Part shown: positions 17,904 through 29,699 of the stretch, piece by piece
Position numbering within the stretch: the first letter of the stretch is position 1
Layout of the letters: each line of letters opens with the position of its first letter
Assembly (NCBI GenBank): GCA_037447655.1
Contig: JBBHKE010000001.1
Location: 1-58,478, forward strand
Length of the DNA: 58,478 bases
Source: Zygnema cylindricum
Taxonomy: Eukaryota; Streptophyta; Zygnematophyceae; Zygnematales; Zygnemataceae
Direction: 5' to 3'
Made by a program: the position numbers and the translations under genes
The notes under the pieces: generated by a model
The model's database searches: none
Told to the model about the DNA's origin: nothing
What the model saw: the letters and a program-made list of their open reading frames with translations, nothing else

Positions 17904-20900
17904 CTCTAGGGTGCCCACCTTCAATGGATCTGGGTTCATCTATTGGGAAGCCATGATGATGGGAGCTTTGTGTGAAAAACGATACTGGGGTATCGTCAGT
18001 GGACAAGTGAAACGTCCACCTTCAGGAACTCCACCAGGATTTGGGGGAGTAAGGTTTCCTGCAACAACGGTTGCCTCGGCGGAGGAGGCAGATGATGGGG
18101 ACAGCAGTGTGTCTGAAAAGGGGAAAGGGAAGGAGACACCCCTTACTCCTATTGCCACAGTATCGGGAGCGGCAATTGTGAAGACCGTGGAGAACGATAC
18201 TCAAATGTGGGAGGATGTAAACATGGCTGCCAAGAACTTCATTTTGAGGCACCTCACTCAAGGTTTGGCCACTCCTCATCTTCACATTTACAAGGCAGAG
18301 GAATTGTGGGAGAGTTTGGTGGAGATTTATAGAGCTGGAACTATTCAGGAGCTCCAGTTGGCTGAGCAAAAGCTATTGAGTTACACTTACAAAGGAGGAA
18401 AGATGTTAGATTACTGTAATGATCTTTCTTGTTTGTATATGGAAATGGAAAGTGCCGGGTGGACAGGTACAATGAAAATGAAAGTTAACACCCTTATCAT
18501 GAAATTACCAGATGAGTTCGAAAACATAGTGTACCGAGTACAAGGAATGCCTGATAGTTCATGGAAATGTAACACACTAGTCAGGATGATACTTGTGCAG
18601 GAAAACACAATGGAGATTAGGAGAGGAGGAAAGAGCATTCAAGCTCTAGCAGCAGGAGGGGACCGATGGGGGAAGGATCCGAAGAAACCTTATAGAGGGG
18701 AAAGCGATAATTCTGGGGGACAGAGGCCCCCAAAGGGTCTTTGTCATTATTGCAAAAAGCCGGGACACTTTATTGCAGATTGTGTCAAGTTGTCAGAGCT
18801 GAGGCTCCAAGAAAACCGTGGAGGGGGTTCTTCCGGAGGGAAGAAAAAGGCACTTGTGGTTACAAAAGTGTCAGGAGAAATCGAGGATGAGTCATCTGAG
18901 GAGGATGGGGAGCTTCTTCTTGACGAGAGTTTGGAGGAGAAGGAGATCCCTCGGAGGCAGAAGTGTGCCCTTGGAGCAATTCGGGAAGCTCCACAGGAAG
19001 GATGGATCATCGACTCAGGTGCATCCATGCATATGTGCCGTGATAAAGAACTCTTCACTAAGCTACGAAAGATTCCTACTGTAGAGATAGAGTATGGGGA
19101 TGGGAGAGTGGTTACTACAGATCTAGTGGGATCAGTAGATCTGAAAGTCTTAGTGGAGGGTAAGACCTCTATACTTACATTCTCAGATGTACTTTACATT
19201 CCTCAGTTGAGTAAAAATCTTGTCTCTACGTCTGTGTTAGATGACAAAGAGTTTGATACCTTCACCAGGAAGGGAGTCTTTACAGCTAAGTATGGGAATG
19301 AAGTTTACTTCACAGCAGATAAAGGTAGCCAAGGAATGTTTAGGCTTAACTTGAGTAATGAAAAGAAGAATGCTTACTATGTTGGTGTTCCTAAGGTGAT
19401 GATTTGGCATAAGCGTTTGGGGCATGTGCATTTTGATAGGTTAAGGGAAATGAAAAAGCTTGGGGTAGTAGATGGCATTCAGTTTGGGGATAATGAAATA
19501 ATGGATGATTGTAGTGGTTGTGCTCAAGGTAAGGCTCACAGACTTCCCTTTCCCAAAGCCGCCACATATAGAGGTGAGAAAGTGTTAGATTTGGTCCACA
19601 CAGATATTTGGGGACCTGCAAAAGTACCTTCGGTTGGAGGAAAGAGGTTTATGATGACAATAACTGATGATTGGTCTAGATACTCTAGAGTCTACTTTCT
19701 GAAAAATAAGTCTGAAGCATCCACTTACTTCAAAGAATATAAAGCTTGGAGTGAGAAGTTGCATGAAACCCCTATTAAGAGGATAAGGAGTGATAATGGG
19801 GGGGAATATACCTCTAACCAGTTTGAGGAATATTTGAGAGATGAGGGAGTGCAACACCAGAAAACTGTACCATATAACCCGGAACAAAATGGGGTAGCTG
19901 AGAGGTTGAATCGAACACTAGGAGATAGTGCATGTAGTATGTTGGCAGACAAGAAAATAGGAAAGAGATTTTGGGCAGAGGCAATGAACTGTGCCAACTA
20001 TATTAAAAATAGAGTCCTTACCTCAGCTGTAAAGGGAGTGACACCTTATGAGAGATGGGTTGGAAAGAAACCAGATATCTCACACCTTAAAGTATTTGGT
20101 AGCCAAGTTTACAGTCTTGACACGGATAGGAAAAACTGGAAACTAGATGCTAAGGGAAAACCTGGATACTTTGTGGGATATGATGAGGATGTTAAGGGAT
20201 ATAGAGTCTATGACTTAGCAAAGAAAGATATCATTCTGGTCAAACACTTAGTTGTCATGGATGAAGGGAAGTCATTTGACCCCTTCAAATATACAAAGAA
20301 GATAAGGATCAGATTTGAGTCCGAAAGTGAGGAGAACTCAGTCGTTCCCGAAAAAGACATGAGTGAAATTGTGATTACAGATTCAGGGGAGATCGAAGAT
20401 ACAGGAGACTCACCGGAAACCTCACATACTCCTATGGACTTTGAGGAGATGGAAGAAGCAGGACAAGATACGGTTTTTATGGACAGGGGAGCCGATGAGA
20501 TAGTGAGAAGAAATCCAAGACTTCCATCCATTCCAGCTTCGGAGTTTGAGGGAGGAAGGAGGAGCAGCAAAAGGATACAGGAAAAACAAGCTGCCCATAA
20601 GGTAACTAAGCTATCTCACCCAGATGAGCCTCAGTCTTACTTAGAGGCAGTGAATAGTCCAGAGAAAGAAAGATGGATTAGAGCCATAAATGATGAGATG
20701 GCTTCTATCATGGAAGCAAATACTTGGGAACTAGCGGATTGCCCTCCAGACAGAAAACCTATTGGATGTAAATGGGTATTTAAACTAAAACTGAACCCAG
20801 ATAATACAATTGAGAGGTATAAGGCTCGATTGGTAGCAAAGGGGTTCACCCAAAAAGAGGGGATTGACTATGAGGAGACCTTTGCTCCAGTTGTTCGGTT

Positions 20901-22218
20901 CCCATCGGTAAGGATTCTCCTCAGTCTGGCCGCAGCGGAAGACATGGAAATTCACCAGATGGATATTAAGACTGCTTTTCTTAATGGTGAGTTAGAGGAA
21001 GAAATTTTTATGAGGCAACCCGAGGGGTTTGTGGAAGAAGGAGAAGAGAGCAAAGTGTGCAGGCTCATAAAGTCCTTATATGGACTGAAACAGGCTCCGC
21101 GACAGTGGAACAAGAAACTAGATGAGTTTCTCACCGATCTGGGATACATCCGGATCAGCTCTGACCATTCTATCTATATGTTTGAAGATGAGAATGGTGT
21201 CATTTTTATTGCAATTTATGTGGATGATCTGCTTGTGTTAAGTAAGTCTTTAGATAATATCAATAGGCTAAAGAAAGATCTTAGGGGCAGATTTGATATG
21301 AAGGATTTAGGGGAGGCAAAATATATTTTGGGGATCCAAATGGAGAGAGATAGAGGGAAGAAGATTATCAGACTTACTCAGAAAGAAGCAATAGGTAATA
21401 TGCTTGAGAAATTCCAGATGGAAAATGCTAACAGTTGTACCACTCCCATGGACTTGAAAAAAGTAAGTGATGGGAGTGTAGAAGGAGGAGTGATGATCTT
21501 AGACGATCAGATGAGTCTAGAGGAGAGAGAGTTCATGAAGTCTATTCCTTATAGACAGGTCGTAGGAAGCTTAATCTATTTTATGAACTGTACCAGGCCG
21601 GACATAGCGGCAGCAGTTGGAGTACTCAGTAGGAGTCTTAATGATCCTAGGAAGAGAGATTGGGAGGCAGCGAAGAGAGTCATGAGATATCTGGTGGGAA
21701 CTAGAGAGTTATGGTTGCATTTGGGAGGGGAGCATACTGATATCACCACTTGGAGTGACGCCAGTTATGGGGATGCACCTATGAGAAGATGCACTTCTGG
21801 ATATGTTTTGTATGTGGGGGAAGGTGCTTGCTGTTGGAGCAGTAAGCAACAAAAGGTGGTTGCTCAGTCTACTATGGAGGCTGAGTATATGGCGTCGTGT
21901 TCTGCTGTAAAAGAACTAATGTGGGTGAAATCATTGTTACAAGAACTGGGATTTATGAAGGAGGGAGTGCATGAAATCTTTTGCGATAACCAAGCTGCAA
22001 TTGCAATTGCAGCCAATCCAAAACACCATTTCAAAGCAAAACATATGGACATAAGATTAAGCTTCGTAAGAGAAAAAGTTGAAAATAAAATTCTAAATCT
22101 TGTGTATAGACCTGATGAAGAAATGGTGGCTGACATGATGACCAAACCTGTGCCCTCTCCAAAACTAAAATATTGTCGGGAAAAATGCGGGTTGAAAGAA
22201 AAATTAAAATTAGACTAG
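17893..22218 (+). CDS. Copia Gag-Pol polyprotein, intact
   Basis: One 1441-codon ORF. I choose the ATG at 17893 because the in-frame TTG at 17884 is not a normal start and an upstream LTR ATG is closed by TAA at 17881. Approximate positions, numbered from the TTG codon at 17884 (subtract 3 for the ATG): Gag (UBN2-like) 1-260; CCHC knuckle CHYCKKPGHFIADC from 287; aspartic protease IDSGAS with D377; integrase HHCC zinc region H509 to CSGC 543-546; integrase catalytic D574, D637, E673 (exact DX35E); reverse transcriptase with D1027 and YVDD 1112-1115; RNase H from D1292 (SDASYGD), with MEAEY, FCDNQ and ADMMTK. Stop TAG at 22216-22218. It lacks a gag/pol frameshift, as is normal for copia. A polypurine tract follows directly. 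Confidence 0.97.
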   Translation: MGPPSRVPTFNGSGFIYWEAMMMGALCEKRYWGIVSGQVKRPPSGTPPGFGGVRFPATTVASAEEADDGDSSVSEKGKGKETPLTPIATVSGAAIVKTVENDTQMWEDVNMAAKNFILRHLTQGLATPHLHIYKAEELWESLVEIYRAGTIQELQLAEQKLLSYTYKGGKMLDYCNDLSCLYMEMESAGWTGTMKMKVNTLIMKLPDEFENIVYRVQGMPDSSWKCNTLVRMILVQENTMEIRRGGKSIQALAAGGDRWGKDPKKPYRGESDNSGGQRPPKGLCHYCKKPGHFIADCVKLSELRLQENRGGGSSGGKKKALVVTKVSGEIEDESSEEDGELLLDESLEEKEIPRRQKCALGAIREAPQEGWIIDSGASMHMCRDKELFTKLRKIPTVEIEYGDGRVVTTDLVGSVDLKVLVEGKTSILTFSDVLYIPQLSKNLVSTSVLDDKEFDTFTRKGVFTAKYGNEVYFTADKGSQGMFRLNLSNEKKNAYYVGVPKVMIWHKRLGHVHFDRLREMKKLGVVDGIQFGDNEIMDDCSGCAQGKAHRLPFPKAATYRGEKVLDLVHTDIWGPAKVPSVGGKRFMMTITDDWSRYSRVYFLKNKSEASTYFKEYKAWSEKLHETPIKRIRSDNGGEYTSNQFEEYLRDEGVQHQKTVPYNPEQNGVAERLNRTLGDSACSMLADKKIGKRFWAEAMNCANYIKNRVLTSAVKGVTPYERWVGKKPDISHLKVFGSQVYSLDTDRKNWKLDAKGKPGYFVGYDEDVKGYRVYDLAKKDIILVKHLVVMDEGKSFDPFKYTKKIRIRFESESEENSVVPEKDMSEIVITDSGEIEDTGDSPETSHTPMDFEEMEEAGQDTVFMDRGADEIVRRNPRLPSIPASEFEGGRRSSKRIQEKQAAHKVTKLSHPDEPQSYLEAVNSPEKERWIRAINDEMASIMEANTWELADCPPDRKPIGCKWVFKLKLNPDNTIERYKARLVAKGFTQKEGIDYEETFAPVVRFPSVRILLSLAAAEDMEIHQMDIKTAFLNGELEEEIFMRQPEGFVEEGEESKVCRLIKSLYGLKQAPRQWNKKLDEFLTDLGYIRISSDHSIYMFEDENGVIFIAIYVDDLLVLSKSLDNINRLKKDLRGRFDMKDLGEAKYILGIQMERDRGKKIIRLTQKEAIGNMLEKFQMENANSCTTPMDLKKVSDGSVEGGVMILDDQMSLEEREFMKSIPYRQVVGSLIYFMNCTRPDIAAAVGVLSRSLNDPRKRDWEAAKRVMRYLVGTRELWLHLGGEHTDITTWSDASYGDAPMRRCTSGYVLYVGEGACCWSSKQQKVVAQSTMEAEYMASCSAVKELMWVKSLLQELGFMKEGVHEIFCDNQAAIAIAANPKHHFKAKHMDIRLSFVREKVENKILNLVYRPDEEMVADMMTKPVPSPKLKYCREKCGLKEKLKLD

Positions 22219-22231
22219 AAAATAAGGGGAG
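22219..22231 (+). other. Polypurine tract of element A
   Basis: AAAATAAGGGGAG sits between the stop codon and the 3' LTR. It primes plus-strand synthesis. The same tract follows the stop of elements D (42008-42020) and B (46486-46498, minus). Confidence 0.9.
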
Positions 22232-23280
22232 TGTTGAAATTTATAGATTTCTAGAGTATTTTCTAGGTTTAAATATAGTTTTATAAAAGGAAAAAGAAAA
22301 AGGACGGACAGCCTGCCTCCACCTCCGCTCTCTAGCCCCCATACTTGTTGTAGTCACTGAAGGAAAGAGAGAGAGGTTGATCCATGGCTGCCTTAGTTCA
22401 ACAGACAGCTATTTTTAGTAGGTTACTAAAAATATACTTGACGGACCAGAGATTTGATCCCGGTACCTGCGGTTCGTCAAATCGACCGGTAGCGGTCAGC
22501 TTTATCCTAATAGACTAGGACCAATGCTAAGTGCTATGGTATGTGATAGATATATATTTAGTTCGAAAGGATAAAGTTCATTTAACTAAAACTGTTTACG
22601 GCGTACATATATACAGTTTTATAAAGTACGTCGTACGACGCTATTTCAAAACGGATACCACGCATTTTATTTCTACATCGGAACAAATATCGCGCAAGTA
22701 TTTATTCCGGCCAAGATTACGTTTCGCATATAATCCAACGGCGCACATCATCGCCGAAATCCCGGAGTGGTCACTTTGGCATTTAGTGACGTGGCATCAC
22801 CTGGCGCCACGTGGGGAGACATCATTCGGTCGCGGGAATTCCGAGGAACGTACGGATGAGTGGAAAGTATACACGCGTCCACTAATGGCCTTGTCGTACA
22901 GAGGCCGTACAGAAAGTACACCGGCAGTAGTACTTTCTAGTACTATACAGTTTTGTGATTGGTTCGTACAGGCAGTAGATAGGAGCTGTGAGAGGGAATT
23001 AGGAAAAACTAGGACTTAGGAAAATTTAGGTAGATAGTCCTCTCTCTCAGAGAGTTTGTATAAATTGGCATCTTTGCCACCCTATAACTTATCGCCTGGT
23101 TGGCCGTTTTCAGTGATTCTTTTTTTCTACGGACTCAGGGGAGTCCAGGCTACACAGGGGTGCAGTCAAATTGTCAGTTTGCCTTCTTGGGCAGCAGTGG
23201 TTGTGGCTTAAAGTGGGTTAGTTAAATACTATCTAGAGGCTTCCTGTATTCTGTGGTCCAATGGAGGACACAGAATTGCA
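22232..23280 (+). repeat. 3' LTR of element A
   Basis: Same length as the 5' LTR (offset 5392). Keeps G at 23273, so its terminal ATG (23261) stays open into the LTR end, unlike the 5' copy. Confidence 0.97.
22428..22517 (-). promoter_or_regulatory. Antisense tRNA-like Pol III module (element A 3' LTR)
   Basis: Identical to the module in the 5' LTR: A-box 22517-22499, B-box 22460-22450, TTTTT 22432-22428. In this position it would read back towards the Gag-Pol 3' end. Confidence 0.6.
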
Positions 23281-23285
23281 GCAAA

Positions 23286-23867
23286 TGTTTCAAAAAAGAT
23301 CCATTTGTGTCACAATCTCTTAACTCGAACGTTATTAGTTGTGAGCAACTAGAGAGTAATTATAATCCTCTATATGTTATACCGTTTCCTTCATTGGAAA
23401 AAGTATTGATTAGGAACATATGAGCAACCAATTTCAAACTAAGTAAAAAAGAGAGTTTGACATTATTTTTAGAGCACTCTCATCGGTAAAATCTTCAACT
23501 CCCATGTGAAAACAAAAACAATAACACAAAAAAAGGATTGAATATGGATAATTATTGAGCAAAATATTTTAGGCATTTGACTTAAAACTTCAAAACTAAA
23601 TATCAAGGGAAAACTTTGAAAAACAAAGGCAAAAAACACATTTGGAGCTTTGTGAATCTAATACAGAAAAACTATTGATTGTCAATAACTCACATAACTT
23701 ACTTGTCAAAAGTCTATTTGTAAATGGCCTTTACGCCCCTTAGCGACACAAGTTCTTGATTTAGCGAAATAAATTGTGGTATAAAAACTCAATTGCATTT
23801 ACGCATATCCGTACAAACATACATGCACATATTGACACGCTTACATGCAATCACAAGTAATCACTGC
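23286..23867. other. AT-rich non-coding flank
   Basis: No gene. From about 23790 it becomes a low-complexity ACATACATGCACAT/CTTACATGCA sequence that resumes at 28352-28675 and 36680-36731. H and G are therefore both inserted into it. Confidence 0.5.
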
Positions 23868-26800
23868 TGTTCTATGACATCCGTAGCAGCACCAACTGCC
23901 ACTAAATCACAAGCCATCACAGAACGAAAAGGGGAAGCACTCAAAATACAGACTTTGACCTACTGCTCAAAGCAGTCAATATAGCCAAATGACCACAAAC
24001 TGCACTAAAGTATAGTCTACCGCGTGTGCTGACAACTCACAAAGTTTCAAGCAAAACGCCCAATTAAACGAAGACATATACCCAAATAATTTCCATTAAA
24101 ATGCACAAAATGTGCCCTTTGAAACCTTGTACAAGGAATACATAAAATTCTCAAGTCTTGGAATTTATACATTTAAATTTTACTTCTACCTATTTGACCA
24201 ATCAAAACACTAGGCGGTACTAAACAACGATACTCTAAAAGTACCTGATGTACGCTAAATTTAACCGATAATTCGTCTACTATTCCGTATAGGCAGACAA
24301 GCCCTATTTGTTTACTAACACTCAATACTAACTGTACACACTAATGAGGTAATGCAAGTAGGGACAAACTTTCGTTTCCGCAAAGTTTCCACCGATATTG
24401 AAACTTTATATGTGATGAGATCGGCCGCGAAACCGTGTTCTTCTTTCAGATTGTGGTAAATTTTTGTTGGTCCGATCTTGTCTATCGGACGATATGTCAC
24501 AATAAGGTCGTGCTCGCCATTGCGTAATCTTCTCTTTTACTTAGGAGCCGTTCGATGTGATCTCCTTAATTTTGTACAGTCCAAATTCTCAAGGTACACA
24601 TAGTTTGTAAATGCTTCTAAGTCCTAGAGTTTTCCTCTCACATAATATAGAGAGGACTAAAGCTTTCAAAAGCAACACTCCCCTAAAGCTTTTGACTCTC
24701 TAAGCCACTTAACGCAAAAGCAACCTTGCAAGCAGATTAGAACCACCTAAATACCCTAAGATTTTTATTGCCGATTTCCTTTTTGTCTTTGTCCGTTTTT
24801 GTACACATATGCTCAAACCTCCTATGGCTGTTGTAAAAGCATACCTTATGCAATTCATATAATAAATTAGACTCCAAAAATTGTGTCTATAGCGAATCTT
24901 TGCCGTAAATTCTGACTCCCCTAACTCCAGACTATCTTTTATAATGTTGTCAAAATTTGTCTCTCTCCCTTTTAGTTTTTGTCTGAAGTTTGTAAAAGTA
25001 GCACTTCCATTTTCATCTAACATTTCAAAATATTCTAACATATTTCGTATTGCCCTTTTCCTTGTCAATCTGACGATCTAGCTATTCCTAACTCTTTCTA
25101 ATTATATAGCAAAGATATTCATAGTCTCTTTTAACTTTTGAATTTTTAACTTGTATTTTAAAACTGTCTTAATTTTGGTTTTTCTTTCAATGGTTATTTT
25201 CATAATTTGTAGGTCATTTCCAATAGCTTTCCGATTTTGTGAAAGCTCCACAATTTCCTAAGTTTGGGGGTCCAAAATAGGTGTCACAGTATAATTTGTT
25301 GCAGTTGTCTTATGCTCTTTTTCGGGTTCTGAAATTGCATTCAGAAGGGTAAGAGGCTCCCCTTGATTTTCAAATAGTGCATAACGGTTTCTAATAGCAT
25401 TTTGCCGATTAATTCTCCATCCCCCTTCGGAAATTTTGAGGCTGGAGGCGAAGGTTTTGTCCAATTCTCAATTTTTGGTCTTTCCACTAGCAACAGTCCA
25501 TCAGTGATTAAAATTCTTGGTCTAGCGACAAAGGGGTCACATCGCTTTTCAAACGATATGGCATAATCGTCATTACTTGTGGTACACCCACCTTTGGACT
25601 TTTTAAAAATTTTAGCAAAGACATCATCTCGTCCTTGGTTCAGCAATGAAGTTGTTTCGTTGCTACTTGTTTTCCTCGAAGAACCGTCATTCATGATCTA
25701 GCAACGAGATGATCTCGTTGTTGGTCCAGCGACGAGACACGGTCATCGCTATTTGTGCCTGTGGCTTATTGAGTCCTTGTAACGTAAAAACTTGATCCAT
25801 CCATCCTTAGTTGAAAAATGACATATTCAGTAACTTTTCATGCCTTTTTGGCAATTGACTAAGAAATATCAATTGATTTCTCCTCATCTTTCATAATGGT
25901 ATTTAATGTTATTCCTATCCTATTCTTCTAAGGTACATGTACTCTTTATTATTCCGACAAATCATGGTAACTAACAATTAGTCCAGCTGTACCCTTCGGT
26001 TCCATTTTCCACCTAATTTGAGTATTATCTAAAATAAGAACCTTGATACCAAAAAACCTTTCTGTTCTATAGCTACTCTCGTAAGGTAAAGGATTTCTAT
26101 GTTTCTTTCTGCGAGCACATCGATTATATGATTTTTCTTCATTTTTGCTAATTTTTATGCCTTCTATTTTACCTTCTTTGCCATAATCTATTATACCTTC
26201 TTTGATTATTCTGTCAAGACTCCCAGAGTGCACATAACTTAGTCTTTTAAAGCACATTTCATTTTCTGCCACACTTGTTAAATACAAAGCATCTCTTTGC
26301 AGCATAATAACAAGATCAATCTTATGCATTTGGTCTGGACCTCTTCTACTTGTAATAGCTACTCGACCTTGTTTGCTAACTATTTGTTTTCCTTTTTTCA
26401 TAAGTCTTTCAAATCCTTTCCTCTCTGAAAGAATCGTTTTTCCAAATTTCTAGAACATCAAAGACGTTAAAGAATGTCTTTTCAATTAGAGTGCCGTCAT
26501 TTTTCACTTTAAGTGTTACCTTGCCTTTTGCGTTACATGCAATGTATTGTCCGTCCGCATAATAGATGTTTCTCAAGGGAATGGTTTGTAGTTTATCAAA
26601 GTATTCCCGATTCTAACACATGTGTTGAGATGTGCATATTTCCATAATATCCAACCAGAATCTCTTTCTCTTGTGGTCGTGTTACAGTGTGCAAAAATGA
26701 TCTTTTCGTCCGTTTCCATAATACTTTTGACTTGTTCTTCTTTTTTCATTGTTTATGAGCAAAATGCAAAAAAAATTCTAGGTTCAAAATTTTTTGTTTT

Positions 26801-28351
26801 CGTATACACCAACGTGGACGATTTATTCCAGTTTCAATAGCCTTTTATATTTTGGACAATTTTTGTAGCCATGTCCTTTTTCATTACAAAAATAACATAT
26901 ATTAGGTATGTGAGGATATTAATTGTGTCTATTATAAAACTCTTATTTTCTAAAGGTTTGAGCATTAAAATCTTCAGCTTGTTTACTACTATTAAGAGCT
27001 TCTTGGCTAGACTCTTCATCTAAGACAAGTAGAATTGCTATAGCTAAATTCCAATCAACTTGTGCTATTTTTTTCAAATTTCTAGAGGCTTTTTTATATT
27101 CATTTGGAAGTCCTCTCATTAACAGCATCTCTTGGTGATCATCCGGAAATCTTCCACCTGAACAAGCATTTTTTGCGATTAATTTTCTTAAACCATAACA
27201 ATATTCGGATATACTACCGCCAGAGTACTTATATTCCCATATTTTGCTTGCCGTAATCATCTAGTGTTGAACATTAGTTTTGTTGTTCAAATTTTTTAGA
27301 GAAATCTATATTTGTGACGCCTTTTTCATATGAATATGCACCATAGTAAGCTTTTTTGAAATGAGAAGTTTGATGATGTGAAAACACTGCAAATTTGTCT
27401 TCTTCCAATCGGGATCCGATTTAGCCAAAGATCCATCCAAGACACCCATAAAATAAAACTCTACCATATCTGCCTTATAGATATATTCCGTGCCGTCAAA
27501 GATAGGTAACCTTGAGGGAGGGCCCGTAAGTTATTGTTCTAGGACATCCGTAGCAGCACCAACTGCCACTAAATCACAAGCCATCACAGAACGAAAAGGG
27601 GAAGCACTCAAAATACAGACTTTGACCTACTGCTCAAAGCAGTCAATATAGCCAAATGACCACAAACTGCACTAAAGTATAGTCTACCGCGTGTGCTGAC
27701 AACTCACAAAGTTTCAAGCAAAACGCCCAATTAAACGAAGACATATACCCAAATAATTTCCATTAAAATGCACAAAATGTGCCCTTTGAAACCTTGTACA
27801 AGGAATACATAAAATTCTCAAGTCTTCGAATTTATACGTTTAAATTCTACTTTTACCTATTTGACCAATCAAACAGGCGGTACCAAACAACGGTACTCTA
27901 AAAGTACTTGATGTACGCTAAACTTAACCGATAACTCGTCTACTATTCCGTATAGGCTGACAAGCCCTATTTGTTTACTAACACTCAATTCTAATTGTAC
28001 ACACTAATGAGGTTATGCGAGTAGGGAAAAACTTCCGTTTCCGCAAAGTTTCCACTGTCATTGAAACTTTATATGTGACGAGATCGGTCGCGTCACCGTG
28101 GTCCACTTTCAAACTGTGGTAAATATTTGTTGGTCCGATCTTGTCTATCAGACGGTATGTCACAATAAGGTCGTGCGCGCCATTGCGTAATCTTCCTTTT
28201 TACTTAGGAGCTGTTCGATGTGATCTTTTTAATTTCGTACAGTCCAAATTGTCAAGGTACACATAGCTTGAAACAACTCTGAAAATGCTTCTAAGTCCTA
28301 GAGTTTTCCTCTCACATAATATAGAAAAGACTAAAGCTTTCAAACACAACA
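23868..28351 (-). mobile_element. Decayed copia element H, minus strand
   Basis: LTRs of about 810 and 817 bp (23868-24677 as 3' LTR; 27535-28351 as 5' LTR) share long near-identical blocks. The internal region is only 2.86 kb. The primer-binding region at about 27519-27534 resembles the half tRNA-iMet site (ACTTACGGGCCC on the minus strand). I could not find an exact target duplication (flanks ACTGC and CTCAC). These LTRs do not show the antisense tRNA-like module of the other copia LTRs. Confidence 0.85.
24709..27515 (-). pseudogene. Truncated copia Gag-Pol of element H
   Basis: On the minus strand: Gag (27260-26943, UBN2-like), a CCHC knuckle split by a frameshift (about 26900-26840), and gag-pre-integrase (26401-26160, with CFKRLSYVHSGSL). 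The frame then jumps directly to the post-integrase region (FFGIKVLILDN), so the integrase catalytic core is missing. A linker follows (25694-25258). Then comes only the C-terminal end of reverse transcriptase (25068-24709, LIYYMNCIR), the YxDD region being absent. RNase H is absent too. It is non-autonomous and dead. Confidence 0.8.
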
Positions 28352-28675
28352 CTCACAAGCGCAATTACACCCATTCACGCATATCCATAAACATTCCACA
28401 AAGTTAAATGCACCTTCATGTATGAACTTGCGCTTGCTTACACATTCAGAGTACTTATACACATTCATACGCACTTACCTACACACCCGTTACACAAAAT
28501 CACACGCACTTACAAACGGTGGCACACACTCAAACCCACATAGATGTTATCATACCCGCTAACACCAAATCACACTTATGTACAGACTCATACAAACTTA
28601 GATGCACTTACTTGCACTTACACACATACACACACTAACACACAAACCACGCTAATAAAATGCACTTATATGCAC
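28352..28675 (+). repeat. Degenerate CACTTACA-type low-complexity repeat
   Basis: Irregular repeats of ACTTACA, GCACTTAC and CACACT. The same type of sequence flanks the gypsy element on its other side (36680-36731) and the H element on its left. Confidence 0.7.
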
Positions 28676-29699
28676 TGTAATAGGATCTCCTACCTTTCAT
28701 AAAATCCCATTACTTTAACCAATCTCAATCACACATTCCACACATTGGATAATATACATTCACAGTGGACTTCACTTACATAAGGACAAATTTTAAATTA
28801 GAAGAAGCTTATGTCCACATAACATTAGTTTGGTCTCTTGCCCTCGTGACTCAACCTTTCTTTTAGAGTGTTTTCCACTACTCTTCACTCTTAATAATTT
28901 TTTATCTTAACTACTAAAACACTACTTAGTTTGTAAAAGATTTCAGTGCAAAAATACCATTGCCCCAATTTGGTTTAATCGCTCAAGACCAAAGTCAGTC
29001 AAAATTTCCAAAAAAAAATCCAAAAGAAAAGATGTTTCCTTTTCTCTTAGAGTTCACTATTTATCCATCATCGCCCTGGACTAGCCAGGCCAGAGTCAAC
29101 ACTTCGTTGTACCTGTTTTACTTGGGCCAATCATTGATCACTTAGGACTCAGACTGACCTAAGCAAAAGCGTGCGAAATCTCTTACTAACTATGTAGGAT
29201 TTACTAACCAATCAAACGCTACATTTCACTACGTAACATTTACGTGCAAAGTGCGCGCCAAACAAAACGCGACTGCGCACGAACGTGCGTCGTAAATTTC
29301 ACACGCGAAACTATATACGAAATTCCATAAAGTGAAAGTGACGTTTCGTACTAAAAATTGTACGAAACGAACCATCGTGCGTACTAAACGAAATATTGAT
29401 TCATTTGGTACTTTTAAACGTGCGCATGAAATTCCGCGGCTAGTTTGACCCTTAACCCGTTACAATGAACACCCACTCGTTATTTTAACCTCGCGTTGTC
29501 ACCTAAATACACCAATCGCTATATCTGTTAAAATACAACTCTAAATCGTGCGATTCTTTTGCAAACGTCTATCAAATTGAAAAATCTATATCCGTGACAA
29601 TTAAATACCCATTTACAAACAAGTTCGATCCACTAATACTGTTACATCATCCCCTCCTTATATTTAACTGACTTTAGTTAAAACACATTTCATTCTCAA

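Larger units (their letters stand above)
16835..23285 (+). mobile_element. Complete young Ty1/copia retrotransposon (element A)
   Basis: LTRs of 1049 bp (16840-17888 and 22232-23280) bound a 4343-bp internal region with primer-binding site, one Gag-Pol ORF and a polypurine tract. The target duplication GCAAA is at 16835-16839 and 23281-23285. The LTRs differ at two positions I can find (17350 T vs 22742 C; 17881 T vs 23273 G), so insertion was recent. Domain order Gag, protease, integrase, reverse transcriptase, RNase H defines Ty1/copia. All essential residues are present, so it may still be active. Confidence 0.97.
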
